Assembly (NCBI GenBank): GCA_002937505.1
Contig: PTJY01000002.1
Location: 1-64,000 of the forward strand
Length of the DNA stretch: 64,000 bases
Origin: Alphaproteobacteria bacterium MarineAlpha12_Bin1
GTDB lineage: Bacteria > Pseudomonadota > Alphaproteobacteria > UBA6615
Direction: 5' to 3'
This document shows positions 30,243 to 40,632 of the stretch, piece by piece. The translations under genes were made by a program, and so were the position numbers. Each line of letters starts with the position of its first letter. Position 1 is the first letter of the stretch. The notes beneath the pieces are model-generated. The model was not told where the DNA came from. It saw only the letters and a list, made by a program, of their open reading frames with translations, and did no database searches.

Positions 30243-30439
30243 GATAATTAATTTCCATCTCGTGGGGCAAACGAATGTTGCCACAATGCTTTTACGAAAC
30301 CCGACATAATAAATCGGCTTTAAATTAGACAAGGGTATGTATAAATTTGAAAAAAAACTCTTAAACTATTTTAGTTTAAATAATAATCATTTCTTGTCTA
30401 TAAACAAAAAATATACTTTTTAAAATTGGGATTTAAATC

Positions 30440-31582
30440 ATGACGGAAAAAAAAGAGTTAGGACTCGCGGTTGTTGGCTGTGGGGTAGTGGGACGAATAA
30501 GAGCAACCTTGGCTAAAGACTATCCAGGAATTGGCTGGATCGGACTTTCCGACATGAATGAAGATGTCGGACAAAAACTTAAGAACGATATTAATGCAGA
30601 CTATTATACGAATGATTTTCGTGAACTGATTAGACGCCCTGAAGTAGATGCAGTAATTGTAGCAACTTCTACATGGGCCCACGTAGAGCCAACTTTAACT
30701 GCTGTTGAACAGGGGCATAAGCTTTTTATAGAGAAACCTCTGGCAACCGATGCACGTCAATCACTAGAAATATTATCCGCCATCGAATCTAATGACATTG
30801 ACGCCGTAATTGGTTATACTCAGAGGTTTCGTCGTCGCTTCTTAGTGGTAAAAGAAAAAATTCAAAGTGGACAAATCGGTGAATTTAACTGCGCAGTAGT
30901 CCGAGCATTTATGAACCGGATGGCGCCTACCGGTGAAACTAGATTAACACAAGACCGAAGATACCTTACACCAATGGTTGTTTCAGGCACACATAGCCTC
31001 GACATGGCTTTTTGGCTTATGGGAGACGCGGGGAAACCAGTCTCTATTTATGCTAGATCAAGGGACGTAATAATGAAAGAGCTTGGAACAAAAGACGCTA
31101 CCTTTGGTCTTTTCACTATGGAAAACGGTTCGATGTTTTCTATGAATATTTGTTGGGCTCTACCTAAAGAGTGGCCTGGAGCCGTCTACGGCTTAGAAAT
31201 TGGCATAGTCGGCACAGAAGGCGTAATTGATATAGAGGATACTCATCGAGATGTAATACTTGCTACTGAGAATCCACAAGGACCCGCTTACGTTCCGGAT
31301 GGCAACACTAAGGGGCTAACAGAAGTTCAAAGAAATGTGGATTTTCTCACAAGCTTTCCTCCAGGAGACATACATGATGGAGAATTATGGGGACCGATGC
31401 GCGAAGAAACAAATTCATGGTTCCAAAGAATTTATTCTGGAAAACAGACACCACACGCTACTGCAGTAGAAGGGCATCGGAATCTTATGTTAACAATGGC
31501 AATGGATTTATCCGCTAAGCGAGGAACAGAAATTAAGTTGCCCATAGACCCAGATGAGCTAATGACAGGCTTAGATGAATAA
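30440..31582 (+). CDS. Gfo/Idh/MocA family oxidoreductase
   Basis: 380 aa; GLAVVGCGVVGRIRATLA, HKLFIEKPLATDARQSLEI, and a central sugar-dehydrogenase-like domain. Confidence 0.93.
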   Translation: MTEKKELGLAVVGCGVVGRIRATLAKDYPGIGWIGLSDMNEDVGQKLKNDINADYYTNDFRELIRRPEVDAVIVATSTWAHVEPTLTAVEQGHKLFIEKPLATDARQSLEILSAIESNDIDAVIGYTQRFRRRFLVVKEKIQSGQIGEFNCAVVRAFMNRMAPTGETRLTQDRRYLTPMVVSGTHSLDMAFWLMGDAGKPVSIYARSRDVIMKELGTKDATFGLFTMENGSMFSMNICWALPKEWPGAVYGLEIGIVGTEGVIDIEDTHRDVILATENPQGPAYVPDGNTKGLTEVQRNVDFLTSFPPGDIHDGELWGPMREETNSWFQRIYSGKQTPHATAVEGHRNLMLTMAMDLSAKRGTEIKLPIDPDELMTGLDE

Positions 31583-31605
31583 GCCAACAAAGCTAGATCG
31601 ATAAA

Positions 31606-32931
31606 ATGGTGGCTACTTCTGATAAAGACCAAATTACTGAGCTACAAAGGTTTTCAGCAGCACAAGCGCGCATTGAACTTGACCAGAAAAATATATCTTC
31701 TGAAGAACTCGTAAAAGCATGCTTGGACAGAATTGAGTTACGTGAAAAAGACCTAAACGCATGGACTTTTATTGACCCAGATTTGGCCATCTCACAAGCA
31801 CGAAAGCTTGATAATGAATTAAAGCGAAGTGAAATCCATGGCATCCCAATTGGCATTAAGGACATCTATGATACCTGTGACATGCCAACGGCCTATGGAA
31901 CTAGCTTTATGAAAAATCATAAGCCAAGTAGAGACTCTAATTGGGTGTCTATTTTACGCTCAGCAGGCGCAGTATTAATTGGCAAAACAAAAACAACTGA
32001 ATTTGCTAATGCTTTTCCTACCACCACACGAAACCCTCATAACTTAAGTCGTTCTCCTGGAGCCTCTTCAAGTGGATCTGCTGCTGCAGTAGCTGATTTT
32101 ATGGTACCCCTTGCCATAGGATCTCAAACTGGAGGATCTATCATACGCCCCGCAGCGTATTGCGGCGTTTATGGGTATAAACCAAGTATCGAGGGTCTAC
32201 CCAAAGGAAACGTCAGGCATGCAAAACCTAGTATAGATACCCCAGGCATATTTTCACGTTCAATCAAAGATATTTCAGTTTTGCGCTCTGTATCAATGAA
32301 TGATTCTAGTCGGGTTTCCACAATATCGAAAATAAATAGCTTAAGGCTAGGATTATGTCGCACAGAGCACTGGGACCACGCCATGCCAGAAACAAAAGAA
32401 ATAATAAAGGAAACCACTGAAATACTAAGCAAACACGGCATATCATTACAGAACATTCAGCTTCCTGATGAACTGTCTGAAGCAATGGAAGAATTCTCTG
32501 TAATAGTTACTTTAGAAGACGCTCGTGCAATTTCTAAGGACTGTGCTGAACAATTTGAAAGGCTCAACCCCTGGTCGCAAAGAGTTTTAAAAGAGGCGAA
32601 CGAATTTTCCTCAAACCGCTACCAGAACGCAAAAAAACTCGCTGAAAGAGCCCGAGATAAAATTAACCATATATTTGAAAATATTGATTTTATAATTACC
32701 CCAGCAACCCGTGGAGAAGCTCCTCTAGATATTGAGTCTGTCGAACCATCATATTTTAACAGCGTTTGGACATTGATGCATTTACCCTGCATTTCACTTC
32801 CGGCCTTTACTGGGCCCAACGGTATGCCTTTGGGACTACAAATCGTTGGACCTGTAAATGATGACTCTCGACTCTTGACAGCGGCCAAAGCAATAGAAAA
32901 CGTAATTAATAACCATAATTACCCAACATAA
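31606..32931 (+). CDS. Amidase signature family protein
   Basis: 441 aa; GIPIGIKDIYDTCDMPTAYGT, SPGASSSGSAAAVADFMVPLAIGSQTGGSIIRPAAYCG. Confidence 0.94.
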   Translation: MVATSDKDQITELQRFSAAQARIELDQKNISSEELVKACLDRIELREKDLNAWTFIDPDLAISQARKLDNELKRSEIHGIPIGIKDIYDTCDMPTAYGTSFMKNHKPSRDSNWVSILRSAGAVLIGKTKTTEFANAFPTTTRNPHNLSRSPGASSSGSAAAVADFMVPLAIGSQTGGSIIRPAAYCGVYGYKPSIEGLPKGNVRHAKPSIDTPGIFSRSIKDISVLRSVSMNDSSRVSTISKINSLRLGLCRTEHWDHAMPETKEIIKETTEILSKHGISLQNIQLPDELSEAMEEFSVIVTLEDARAISKDCAEQFERLNPWSQRVLKEANEFSSNRYQNAKKLAERARDKINHIFENIDFIITPATRGEAPLDIESVEPSYFNSVWTLMHLPCISLPAFTGPNGMPLGLQIVGPVNDDSRLLTAAKAIENVINNHNYPT

Positions 32932-32948
32932 TAAATTTGTCTTCTGAC

Positions 32949-34166
32949 CTAACTACTCCGTAATTGACGCCATCCAAAACCAATTAATATGAGCGGAATT
33001 AAACCTTCTAGCGCCACTATACGAATAGCGGTTGAAGCCCCAAATAATTCTCCCATCAACCCTATATTAGCAAAGCCTATTAAGCCTGTACCTATACAAA
33101 TTACCACAACACCAAATAGACGCCCCCTCATTTCGGGTGGTGCTGCAGAATATATAAGCGTACTCTGCATAGTGGTAAAACCAGCACACATTAGACCAAC
33201 AATAAATAAAGTTATTCCCATTGGGATTGATGAAACCATCCAACCTGTAATAAAGGCAAAAACCAGGTAACCCATTAATCCAAAATAATAAAGCTGTCGA
33301 TAACTTAGACGAAGCACGCCCAAGGCAATTATTAAAGAACCAATTAAAGCCCCGGCCCCTTCAAGACCTGCCAGCACTCCGATCCAACTTGCGTTAATCT
33401 CCAAAAGGCTTCGACCAAGAACAGGAATCATAGAAATAAACGGAAAACCCCAAACATTAAAAATTACTGTTATAAGAAGTATTCTCAATATATCACGATC
33501 AGCCGCAATAAAACTAAAAACCTCTTTAAAATCCTTGAACAAGGACCGTTCGTTAACGGCTTTTTTTGTAAACCCAGAAGTAACCGGCAATCCCAACAAA
33601 AGTAAAACACAAGCAGCATACATTAGGGCACTTAAAGAAAATGCTCCGCTCGGGCCTAACCATTGCAGTAAAATACCACCAAAGAGAGGTCCAATCATGC
33701 GCGTTCCATTATTTGTTGCACTGTCGAGGCTCATGGCGGGGGCGATTCTGTCTAACCCAGCTATGTCCCCTAGCAACCGTCGACGTAAAGGCATATCAGT
33801 GGCCCAAACAATACCAGCTATAAGACTTGAGACTGCCACCAACCAATAATTATCAAAGCCGAAGGCAAAAATTAAAAACACGAATAAAGCTGCGAGCATG
33901 GCTGATATCATTACCAAGATTAGAAGTAATCTCGTGGATAAACGATCTGCTAATGTTCCAATAATAGAACCAAGAAGAGCCAGGGGTAACATCCTCAGAA
34001 TAACCAGCAAAGCTACTAAAAATGGGGATCCCGTTGTGTCATACGCATAAACACCGACTACTAGTAGTTCGAGCCAGCGAGCAACTCCACTGCAAACCCC
34101 AACCAACCAAACCCTAAGATACCCTGTGTCACTTAATAGCCCTATGATTTTGTTATTCGTAATCAT
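32949..34166 (-). CDS. MFS transporter
   Basis: 405 aa polytopic; PLALLGSIIGTLADRLSTRLLLILVMISAMLAALF. Starts immediately after the stop of the upstream EamA gene. Confidence 0.9.
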   Translation of the reverse strand: MITNNKIIGLLSDTGYLRVWLVGVCSGVARWLELLVVGVYAYDTTGSPFLVALLVILRMLPLALLGSIIGTLADRLSTRLLLILVMISAMLAALFVFLIFAFGFDNYWLVAVSSLIAGIVWATDMPLRRRLLGDIAGLDRIAPAMSLDSATNNGTRMIGPLFGGILLQWLGPSGAFSLSALMYAACVLLLLGLPVTSGFTKKAVNERSLFKDFKEVFSFIAADRDILRILLITVIFNVWGFPFISMIPVLGRSLLEINASWIGVLAGLEGAGALIGSLIIALGVLRLSYRQLYYFGLMGYLVFAFITGWMVSSIPMGITLFIVGLMCAGFTTMQSTLIYSAAPPEMRGRLFGVVVICIGTGLIGFANIGLMGELFGASTAIRIVALEGLIPLILIGFGWRQLRSS

Positions 34167-35063
34167 TTAGAGATCATTTTTTGAATCAACCATTTTGACA
34201 GGTGACATTTTTTCACCAACTAAAATGTATAACCCACTTACGACGATCAAGGGCGCACCTAAAAAAGTCCAAGAAGAGGGAATTTCTTGCCAGATCGCAA
34301 AGCCAAGGATAGCAGCCCAAACAATGTTGAGATAACGATATGGAGCCACAATACTTGCTTCTGCATAGCTAAAACCCTCAATAATAAAATAGTGACCAAT
34401 CCCAAACATTACTCCAGCTAAAAGTGCCACTAATATTTCCTCACCATCCAATAAAGCCCAGCCAAATGGTAAAGTAGCTAAGCCAAATACAGTCAACGCC
34501 AGGGTAGAGTAAAAGAGAATTGCTGCAGAAGACTCTTTTGCACTGATTTCCCTTGTGACTATATCTCGGAATGAAGCTACCAGCGCTGCAGCTACTGGAA
34601 TTAAAGCAGCTAGTTGGAATGCCGCAGAACCGGGTCTAACAATAATCAGCATACCACCAAACCCGATAAGTATAGCCACCCAACGCCTTACACCAACTCT
34701 TTCACCCAATAACGGCCCAGCCAAAATCGCAATAAATAATGGGCCAACAAAAAGTATAGCTATTACCTCATTCAGTGGCAGCAAAGATAGAGACGTAACA
34801 ATAAGTATTGTTGAACACACAGCTAGAAACGATCGGAGGCCTTGGCCACCAATTGTACGAATCCTTAAATCTTCAAGCCTACCCCGCATCCAGGTAATTA
34901 ACCAAATAATAATTAAGACTAGCAGAGCTCGGATAAATAATATTTCTCCAATTGGTAGTGAAGAAGTTAAATACTTTGTGGCGGCGTCACTGATTGTCAG
35001 CGCAGCCCCACCTAAAATCATACTTAAAATCCCCCTCATTTTGCTGTTTTTTATGGGAAACAA
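34167..35063 (-). CDS. DMT/EamA-family transporter
   Basis: 298 aa; two EamA-like halves, LLPLNEVIAILFVGPLFIAILAGPLLGERVGVRRWVAILIGFGGMLIIVRPG. Confidence 0.92.
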   Translation of the reverse strand: MFPIKNSKMRGILSMILGGAALTISDAATKYLTSSLPIGEILFIRALLVLIIIWLITWMRGRLEDLRIRTIGGQGLRSFLAVCSTILIVTSLSLLPLNEVIAILFVGPLFIAILAGPLLGERVGVRRWVAILIGFGGMLIIVRPGSAAFQLAALIPVAAALVASFRDIVTREISAKESSAAILFYSTLALTVFGLATLPFGWALLDGEEILVALLAGVMFGIGHYFIIEGFSYAEASIVAPYRYLNIVWAAILGFAIWQEIPSSWTFLGAPLIVVSGLYILVGEKMSPVKMVDSKNDL

Positions 35064-35155
35064 ATTTGAAGCCGCCTCCTTATTTATGAGCTAACTTATT
35101 ACTTTCATTGATATCAGAGACGCTGCAACTCGAGCATCTAACACGTGATTATGAA

Positions 35156-36091
35156 TCAATTGTCATCAGCATATTTTCCACTTATTTGTGGAGTAAAACG
35201 ACCTTCAAGTCCTTTTTCCGTGTGTTCGGACCGCGTGTCTCTCGACCAGGTGCGTTTAAGATCATCTCTAATGTCAATTTTCAATTGCCCTAGTCCCTCT
35301 ATTTCCATCTCAACTATATCTCCATCTTGAAAGGCATTTAAGCCCCGATGGTTTGTTCCAGTGGCAATAATATCTCCAGGTTCGAGAGTATGAATTGAAC
35401 TAATCCATTCGATTAAGCGGGGAATTTTATGCGCCATGTCATCGGTATTAAAGTTTTGTTTAATATTTCCATTCACGGAAAGCTTTACTTGTAAATTCTG
35501 AGGATTTTCAATTTCATCAGCTGTAACAAGATAGGGACCAATCGGAGCAAAAGTATCTCTGGATTTTGCTTGAAAAAAAACGTTTGTATCGGGGGGCAAT
35601 CCTCTTGCAGATCCATCTATAAAGTTAAAATAACCAAATATATAATCCATGGCCTTTTCTAAAGGAACATGAGAAGCTCTTTTTCCAATAACGAGACCAA
35701 GCTCTGCTTCTCCTTCGAATATTGCTGCAGGAATATCAGTTAATATCATTGTATCCCCATGGCCTATTACACAATTAGAGGCTTTGTGAAACGCATTAAT
35801 AGGCGCAGGCTCTTTTAAAGTTCCATCCTCCATATAGTTAACTGCCATACAATCTATGTTGCCAGGCTTCGGTAGGGGAGGCCTGATACGAACTTCGCCA
35901 ACGGGGATGGTTGGAGCACTTTCTGAAAATAATTCGAGTTGCTCTCTGTAATTAGAGAATTGTTCAATTAGTCCAATGATTAGGTTATGTGGGCCAGTGT
36001 GCGGTATGTCCTGAACTTGGTCAGTTAAATCGACCACACCATCTCCCTTTAAAAGCCCTAGTCTAAAGTCATTAAAAAAAAGCAATTTCAC
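35156..36091 (-). CDS. Fumarylacetoacetate hydrolase family protein
   Basis: 311 aa; FEGEAELGLVIGKRASHVPLEKAMDYIFGYFNFIDGSAR, TLEPGDIIATGTNHRGL. Confidence 0.9.
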   Translation of the reverse strand: MKLLFFNDFRLGLLKGDGVVDLTDQVQDIPHTGPHNLIIGLIEQFSNYREQLELFSESAPTIPVGEVRIRPPLPKPGNIDCMAVNYMEDGTLKEPAPINAFHKASNCVIGHGDTMILTDIPAAIFEGEAELGLVIGKRASHVPLEKAMDYIFGYFNFIDGSARGLPPDTNVFFQAKSRDTFAPIGPYLVTADEIENPQNLQVKLSVNGNIKQNFNTDDMAHKIPRLIEWISSIHTLEPGDIIATGTNHRGLNAFQDGDIVEMEIEGLGQLKIDIRDDLKRTWSRDTRSEHTEKGLEGRFTPQISGKYADDN

Positions 36092-36336
36092 TTTTATGAC
36101 CCTCCTTAATTCCTGTCAGGTTGCCTCAAAAAAAAGCAACTCTTGGTTGTTTAATGTAAAAGGTAAATACTTACGTGTATTGAGCAACATTTCCAATAAC
36201 TGAATTGAAAAATTTTTATTCTTTTAACAGTAATGTGCTTTCTTTATTATTCTTTAAAAACAAATATAAAATATAACGCCTTGCACAAATATGTATGTCC
36301 ATCTGTTGATTAAATATCAAATTAGGATTTATACAA

Positions 36337-37065
36337 TTGATCTACGAACTTTTTTATTGGCCGACAATCCAGGGTAGAGGTGAATTTATTCGCTTAGCCT
36401 TAGCAGAAGCAGACGCAAAATATATAGATGTAGCACGCTTGTCGGAGAACAAAAAGACTGGTGTAACAGCCATGATAAAGCTTTTAGAGAACGATTCCTT
36501 AGAAAATTCTCCATTTGCCCCGCCCATCTTAAAATTTGGAAACCAGCTAATATCCCAGACAGCAAATATATTAATGTTTTTAGGTGAGAGACATAGATTA
36601 GCGCCCACCAGAGAGAAGGGCCGCATGTGGACCCACACAATACAACTTACAATCAACGACTTTTTAGTTGAGGTCCACGATGTACATCATCCTTTGGCAA
36701 AAAGCCTTTATTATGAGGAACAAAAAGAAGAGGCTATTCGGAGAGCATCAAATTTCAGATCAGAGCGTTTACCAAAGTTTTTAGGATATATGGAAAACAT
36801 TCTATCTAGAGAATTATCCAGTAAACCATATTTGGTAGGCAAAAGAACTACATATGCTGACCTATCATTATTTCAAATCATCGAAGGCCTACGTTATGCA
36901 TTTCCCAAATTGATGTCAGAAAAAGAGAAAAACTATCCACGCGTTATTTATCTGCATAACAGAATATCAAAGAGGCCTCGTATAGACAAATATTTGAAAT
37001 CGGACCAGCGAATTGCTTTTAACCAGCATGGGATTTTCCGTCATTATGAAGAACTCGACCTTTAG
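36337..37065 (+). CDS. Glutathione S-transferase family protein (TTG start)
   Basis: 242 aa; IYELFYWPTIQGRGEFIRLALAEADAKYIDV, sigma/alpha-GST-like N-terminus; C-terminal LVGKRTTYADLSLFQIIEGLRY. Confidence 0.88.
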   Translation: MIYELFYWPTIQGRGEFIRLALAEADAKYIDVARLSENKKTGVTAMIKLLENDSLENSPFAPPILKFGNQLISQTANILMFLGERHRLAPTREKGRMWTHTIQLTINDFLVEVHDVHHPLAKSLYYEEQKEEAIRRASNFRSERLPKFLGYMENILSRELSSKPYLVGKRTTYADLSLFQIIEGLRYAFPKLMSEKEKNYPRVIYLHNRISKRPRIDKYLKSDQRIAFNQHGIFRHYEELDL

Positions 37066-38675
37066 GTCAGAGCAAACCCCTCATAACCAGCAGAAGCTAC
37101 GTCTTTACATTTTTTTGCGTATACAGGCACTCCTCCAATATAAGGCATATATATTCGAGGTTTACCCGGTATATTTGCTCCAACATACCAAGAATTACAA
37201 GTGGAACGTAGCGACATATCTGCGACATCTCTAACATGAGAGATCCATTCTTCCTCTGCTTCATTTTGTGCATCAATTACTGCAAAACCTTTGTTGCGCA
37301 TATACGATATGCATTCAGTAATCCAATCAACATGCTGTTCAATTGCCGGTAGCATGTTAGAAATTACTGAAGGGCTTCCTGGGCCTGTGATCATAAATAG
37401 ATTTGGAAAGCCTGCTAATGCTACTCCCAAATAACTTCTCGGACCTTCACTCCATTTCTCTTTTAAAGGTAAATCCTTTTTTCCACGGATATCGATGTTA
37501 AGGAGTGCTCCAGTCATTGCATCAAAGCCAGTAGCAAAAATTATTACGTCAAGTTCATATACCTTTTTCCCAATACGAATTCCGGGCCCACATATTTCAT
37601 CTATTCCCGATTTACTGATGTCTATCAATTTTACATTATCTTTATTAAAGGTCTCATAATAACCGGTATCAACACACAGCCGTTTACAACCGATAATGTT
37701 TTTAGGGGATAGTAAGTCAGCAACAACTCTATCGTTAACTATTTCACGTATTTTATTACGAACAAAGTCTGCTGCCACTCTATTCGATTCAGCGTTAAAC
37801 ATTACGTCGGCATAAGCGGATAGAAAGGGCAATCCTCCAGCTTGCCAGCGCTCTTCGTAGCTTTTCTCCCGCTCTTCGTCAGAATCAAGCGTTACCGAAG
37901 CTTTGCCAATCTCAAACAAGTTGCCCGTTGGCGTCAATTTTGCTTTGGCTCTAAATTCAGCATAATTATCTTTTATTTTCCGAACTTGATCAGGGTTAAG
38001 CGATTTATTATGGGCAGGCACAGCGTAGTTTGCCGTTCTTTGAAATACGGTTAGCTCATCTACTGTTTTCGCTATCACAGGTATCGATTGAATTGCTGAA
38101 GAACCTGTCCCGATTATCCCAACTCGTTTATTACCAAGATCAACCCCCTTATGCGGCCACTCTCCTGTATAATAAATTGAACCAGAGAATGATTCTTTCC
38201 CTTTTATATCCGGTTTATTTACTGAAGAAAGACACCCCGTGGCCATTATACAATATTGGGCTATTAGTTTTTCACCATCATCGGTTTCAAGTCGCCAATG
38301 GTTAAATTTTTCGTCAAAAAAAGCCTTTGTAACTTTTGTATTAAATCTAATATCTGAGCGTAAGTTAAATTTTTTTGCCACGTGGTCTATATATTTTAAT
38401 ATCTCTGGCTGGGTAGCGTATCTCTCACTCCATTCCCATTCTTGTTGTAACTCCTCATCAAACTGGTATGAATACTGCATACTCTCAACGTCACATCTTG
38501 CTCCAGGATAGCGATTCCAGTACCACGTTCCTCCCAAGTCTGCCCCAGCCTCAAAAACTAAAACAGAAAGCCCCATTTTACGAAGCTTGAAAAGCATATA
38601 CATACCGGCAAAACCCGCACCGACAATCACTGCATCATATTTTGTTTTGTTATTCACTATAACCTTTTCTTTCAA
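37062..38675 (-). CDS. Flavin-containing monooxygenase, Baeyer-Villiger monooxygenase-like
   Basis: 537 aa; VIVGAGFAGMYMLFKLRKMGLSVLVFEAGADLGGTWYWNRYPGARCDVES, FSGSIYYTGEWPHKGVDLGNKRVGIIGTGSSAIQ. Confidence 0.92.
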   Translation of the reverse strand: MKEKVIVNNKTKYDAVIVGAGFAGMYMLFKLRKMGLSVLVFEAGADLGGTWYWNRYPGARCDVESMQYSYQFDEELQQEWEWSERYATQPEILKYIDHVAKKFNLRSDIRFNTKVTKAFFDEKFNHWRLETDDGEKLIAQYCIMATGCLSSVNKPDIKGKESFSGSIYYTGEWPHKGVDLGNKRVGIIGTGSSAIQSIPVIAKTVDELTVFQRTANYAVPAHNKSLNPDQVRKIKDNYAEFRAKAKLTPTGNLFEIGKASVTLDSDEEREKSYEERWQAGGLPFLSAYADVMFNAESNRVAADFVRNKIREIVNDRVVADLLSPKNIIGCKRLCVDTGYYETFNKDNVKLIDISKSGIDEICGPGIRIGKKVYELDVIIFATGFDAMTGALLNIDIRGKKDLPLKEKWSEGPRSYLGVALAGFPNLFMITGPGSPSVISNMLPAIEQHVDWITECISYMRNKGFAVIDAQNEAEEEWISHVRDVADMSLRSTCNSWYVGANIPGKPRIYMPYIGGVPVYAKKCKDVASAGYEGFALT

Positions 38676-38712
38676 AGATTTATCAATCTATAGATAAAAC
38701 AATAGAAGAATT

Positions 38713-39720
38713 CTAGGATTCTATTTGTGGCGTAAACAAAATTTTACCTCTTTTACTTCCATTAGTTGAGTGAGCTACCGCCTCCTTTACTTTTGAGAGT
38801 GGATAGGTGGCCTCTACCTCAGCAAAAAGTATTCCTTTGACTACTAAATCTCGTAAGAGAGCATAAACCTGTTCTCTCTCGGCGCTAGAACTTTTTTCTC
38901 TAAGCCATTTATTAAGCCAAAAACCAGTAAGCGTGATTTCTCTAAAAACTAAATCATTTGCTTTTACTTGGCATGGCTCTCCTGAAAGCAAACCATAGTT
39001 AACAATGGTTGCTTTTGGTGATAGGCAGGAAGATATTCTTTCTGTTGCCGATCCTGCCACAGCATCAAATCCGAGTTTTATATCTGCCCCTCCAGTAGCC
39101 TCTTTAACTCGTTCGGCTAGATCGTCACCATCGACTAAAACTACATCTCCACCAATTTTCTCAGGAATATCTCTTGCTTCTTCTCGCCTCACCACACACA
39201 CTGTTTTCCAACCAAAATAACGAGCCAGTTGAACTACATATTGACCAGTTGAAGAGTTGGAGGCATTTTGAATAATCCAGTCCCTTGGCTGCAATCTGTA
39301 ATATTGTGTAAGCATCAAATAGGCCGTCGGCGGGTTAGCTAAAAGCATTGACAACTGGAGAGGGTCACCACCGGGAGGAAAGGTAACAATAACGTCTTTG
39401 GCTTTAACTGTTGCGTACTGTCTCCATGCACCAGGACCTCGAGGAAGCAAAAACTGATCACCTATCTGAAAACCTGAAACACCAGCACCTAATTCAATCA
39501 CTTTAGCGAGAGCATCATTTCCAGGGACAGCTGGTAAATCGGGTAAGTCACCATAAATACCGGACAGAGTCAAAATATGAGATGGTGCAATAGGGGCTGC
39601 CATAATTTGGCATAGTATTTCCCCCTCACTCGGATCTGGAGTGCTGATCTCTCCGACCTCAACAACATCAACTGGATTCCCAGTTCTACTAAACTGAACA
39701 GCAGAACCAATTATAGGCAT
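38713..39720 (-). CDS. Zinc-type alcohol dehydrogenase/quinone oxidoreductase (MDR superfamily)
   Basis: 335 aa; GDWIIQNASNSSTGQYVVQLARYFGWKTVCVVRR-type Rossmann region, GNDALAKVIELGAGVSGFQIGDQFLL. Confidence 0.88.
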   Translation of the reverse strand: MPIIGSAVQFSRTGNPVDVVEVGEISTPDPSEGEILCQIMAAPIAPSHILTLSGIYGDLPDLPAVPGNDALAKVIELGAGVSGFQIGDQFLLPRGPGAWRQYATVKAKDVIVTFPPGGDPLQLSMLLANPPTAYLMLTQYYRLQPRDWIIQNASNSSTGQYVVQLARYFGWKTVCVVRREEARDIPEKIGGDVVLVDGDDLAERVKEATGGADIKLGFDAVAGSATERISSCLSPKATIVNYGLLSGEPCQVKANDLVFREITLTGFWLNKWLREKSSSAEREQVYALLRDLVVKGILFAEVEATYPLSKVKEAVAHSTNGSKRGKILFTPQIES

Positions 39721-39746
39721 GGCGATCTCTTGTTTAATAGTTTCAG

Positions 39747-40580
39747 TTAGTGATTACTCATAAACTCTGTGAAGACAGCTGTTATCTCAGGCTCATGCGG
39801 CGCCCATTCCTCAAAAGGGACTAGATCCAAGTCCTGATCTTCTATAGGCAGCTGATGCAGTTTACTTCCTGGTATCATTTCATGAACAATTCTACCGGCC
39901 TTAGAATCATGTATCTTATCATTTCCTGGTATAATAATGACAGGCATTTTCATTGAATTAAGCTGGGCTTCTGTCACCCCAAACACGGGTAAATCTTTGC
40001 CCGCAACAAACAAATCCCTCCACCTCGTAAGTGCATCAATAAAATCACTTGGATCCATGCTTCTCAATATTTCACCTGTGGCTGGATTAGCTGCAATTCT
40101 TTCAGCATATTGAGGGTCCGCACAAATTGCTTCCATTCCTCCCGCCTCAGCCATTCGTATAAATTGGTTGTAATAACTTTCTGGTAAACGCTCTGCAGCA
40201 AATGCGCCTCCGGTAACCCGAAACAATAATAGACCTCTTGCTGCCTCAGGGTGTCGTAAACCAAACATTATTGCCGTCCTGGCACCAGATGAAGATCCAC
40301 CTATAAATGCCGGTAGACCCCCCAACTGATTAAGCAGTTCATATAAATCATCTGCCCAAACCGACTCCTCAACTTCAGTGCCATCAAATGATGTGTCGGA
40401 AGCGCCTGTATTACGCCTGTCATGCATTAATACTTGAAACCCACAAGCAGCAATTTTTTTGGCCAAGGGGACAAATTCTGTGTAAGCACGTCGTCCACCA
40501 GTTATCAATGTCACCCAGGGGCCCTCATTGCCTATAACTTCATAATTAATATTTAGCCCATTCACTCTTGTTAATGGCAT
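39747..40580 (-). CDS. Alpha/beta hydrolase
   Basis: 277 aa; PAFIGGSSSGARTAIMFGLRHPEAARGLLL nucleophile-elbow-like GGSSSGA; DRRNTGASD. Confidence 0.88.
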   Translation of the reverse strand: MPLTRVNGLNINYEVIGNEGPWVTLITGGRRAYTEFVPLAKKIAACGFQVLMHDRRNTGASDTSFDGTEVEESVWADDLYELLNQLGGLPAFIGGSSSGARTAIMFGLRHPEAARGLLLFRVTGGAFAAERLPESYYNQFIRMAEAGGMEAICADPQYAERIAANPATGEILRSMDPSDFIDALTRWRDLFVAGKDLPVFGVTEAQLNSMKMPVIIIPGNDKIHDSKAGRIVHEMIPGSKLHQLPIEDQDLDLVPFEEWAPHEPEITAVFTEFMSNH

Positions 40581-40632
40581 TTTTTATTCCCCCTTAAAAA
40601 CGTATTAAACCAATAACTTTCTTGCAAAACTA

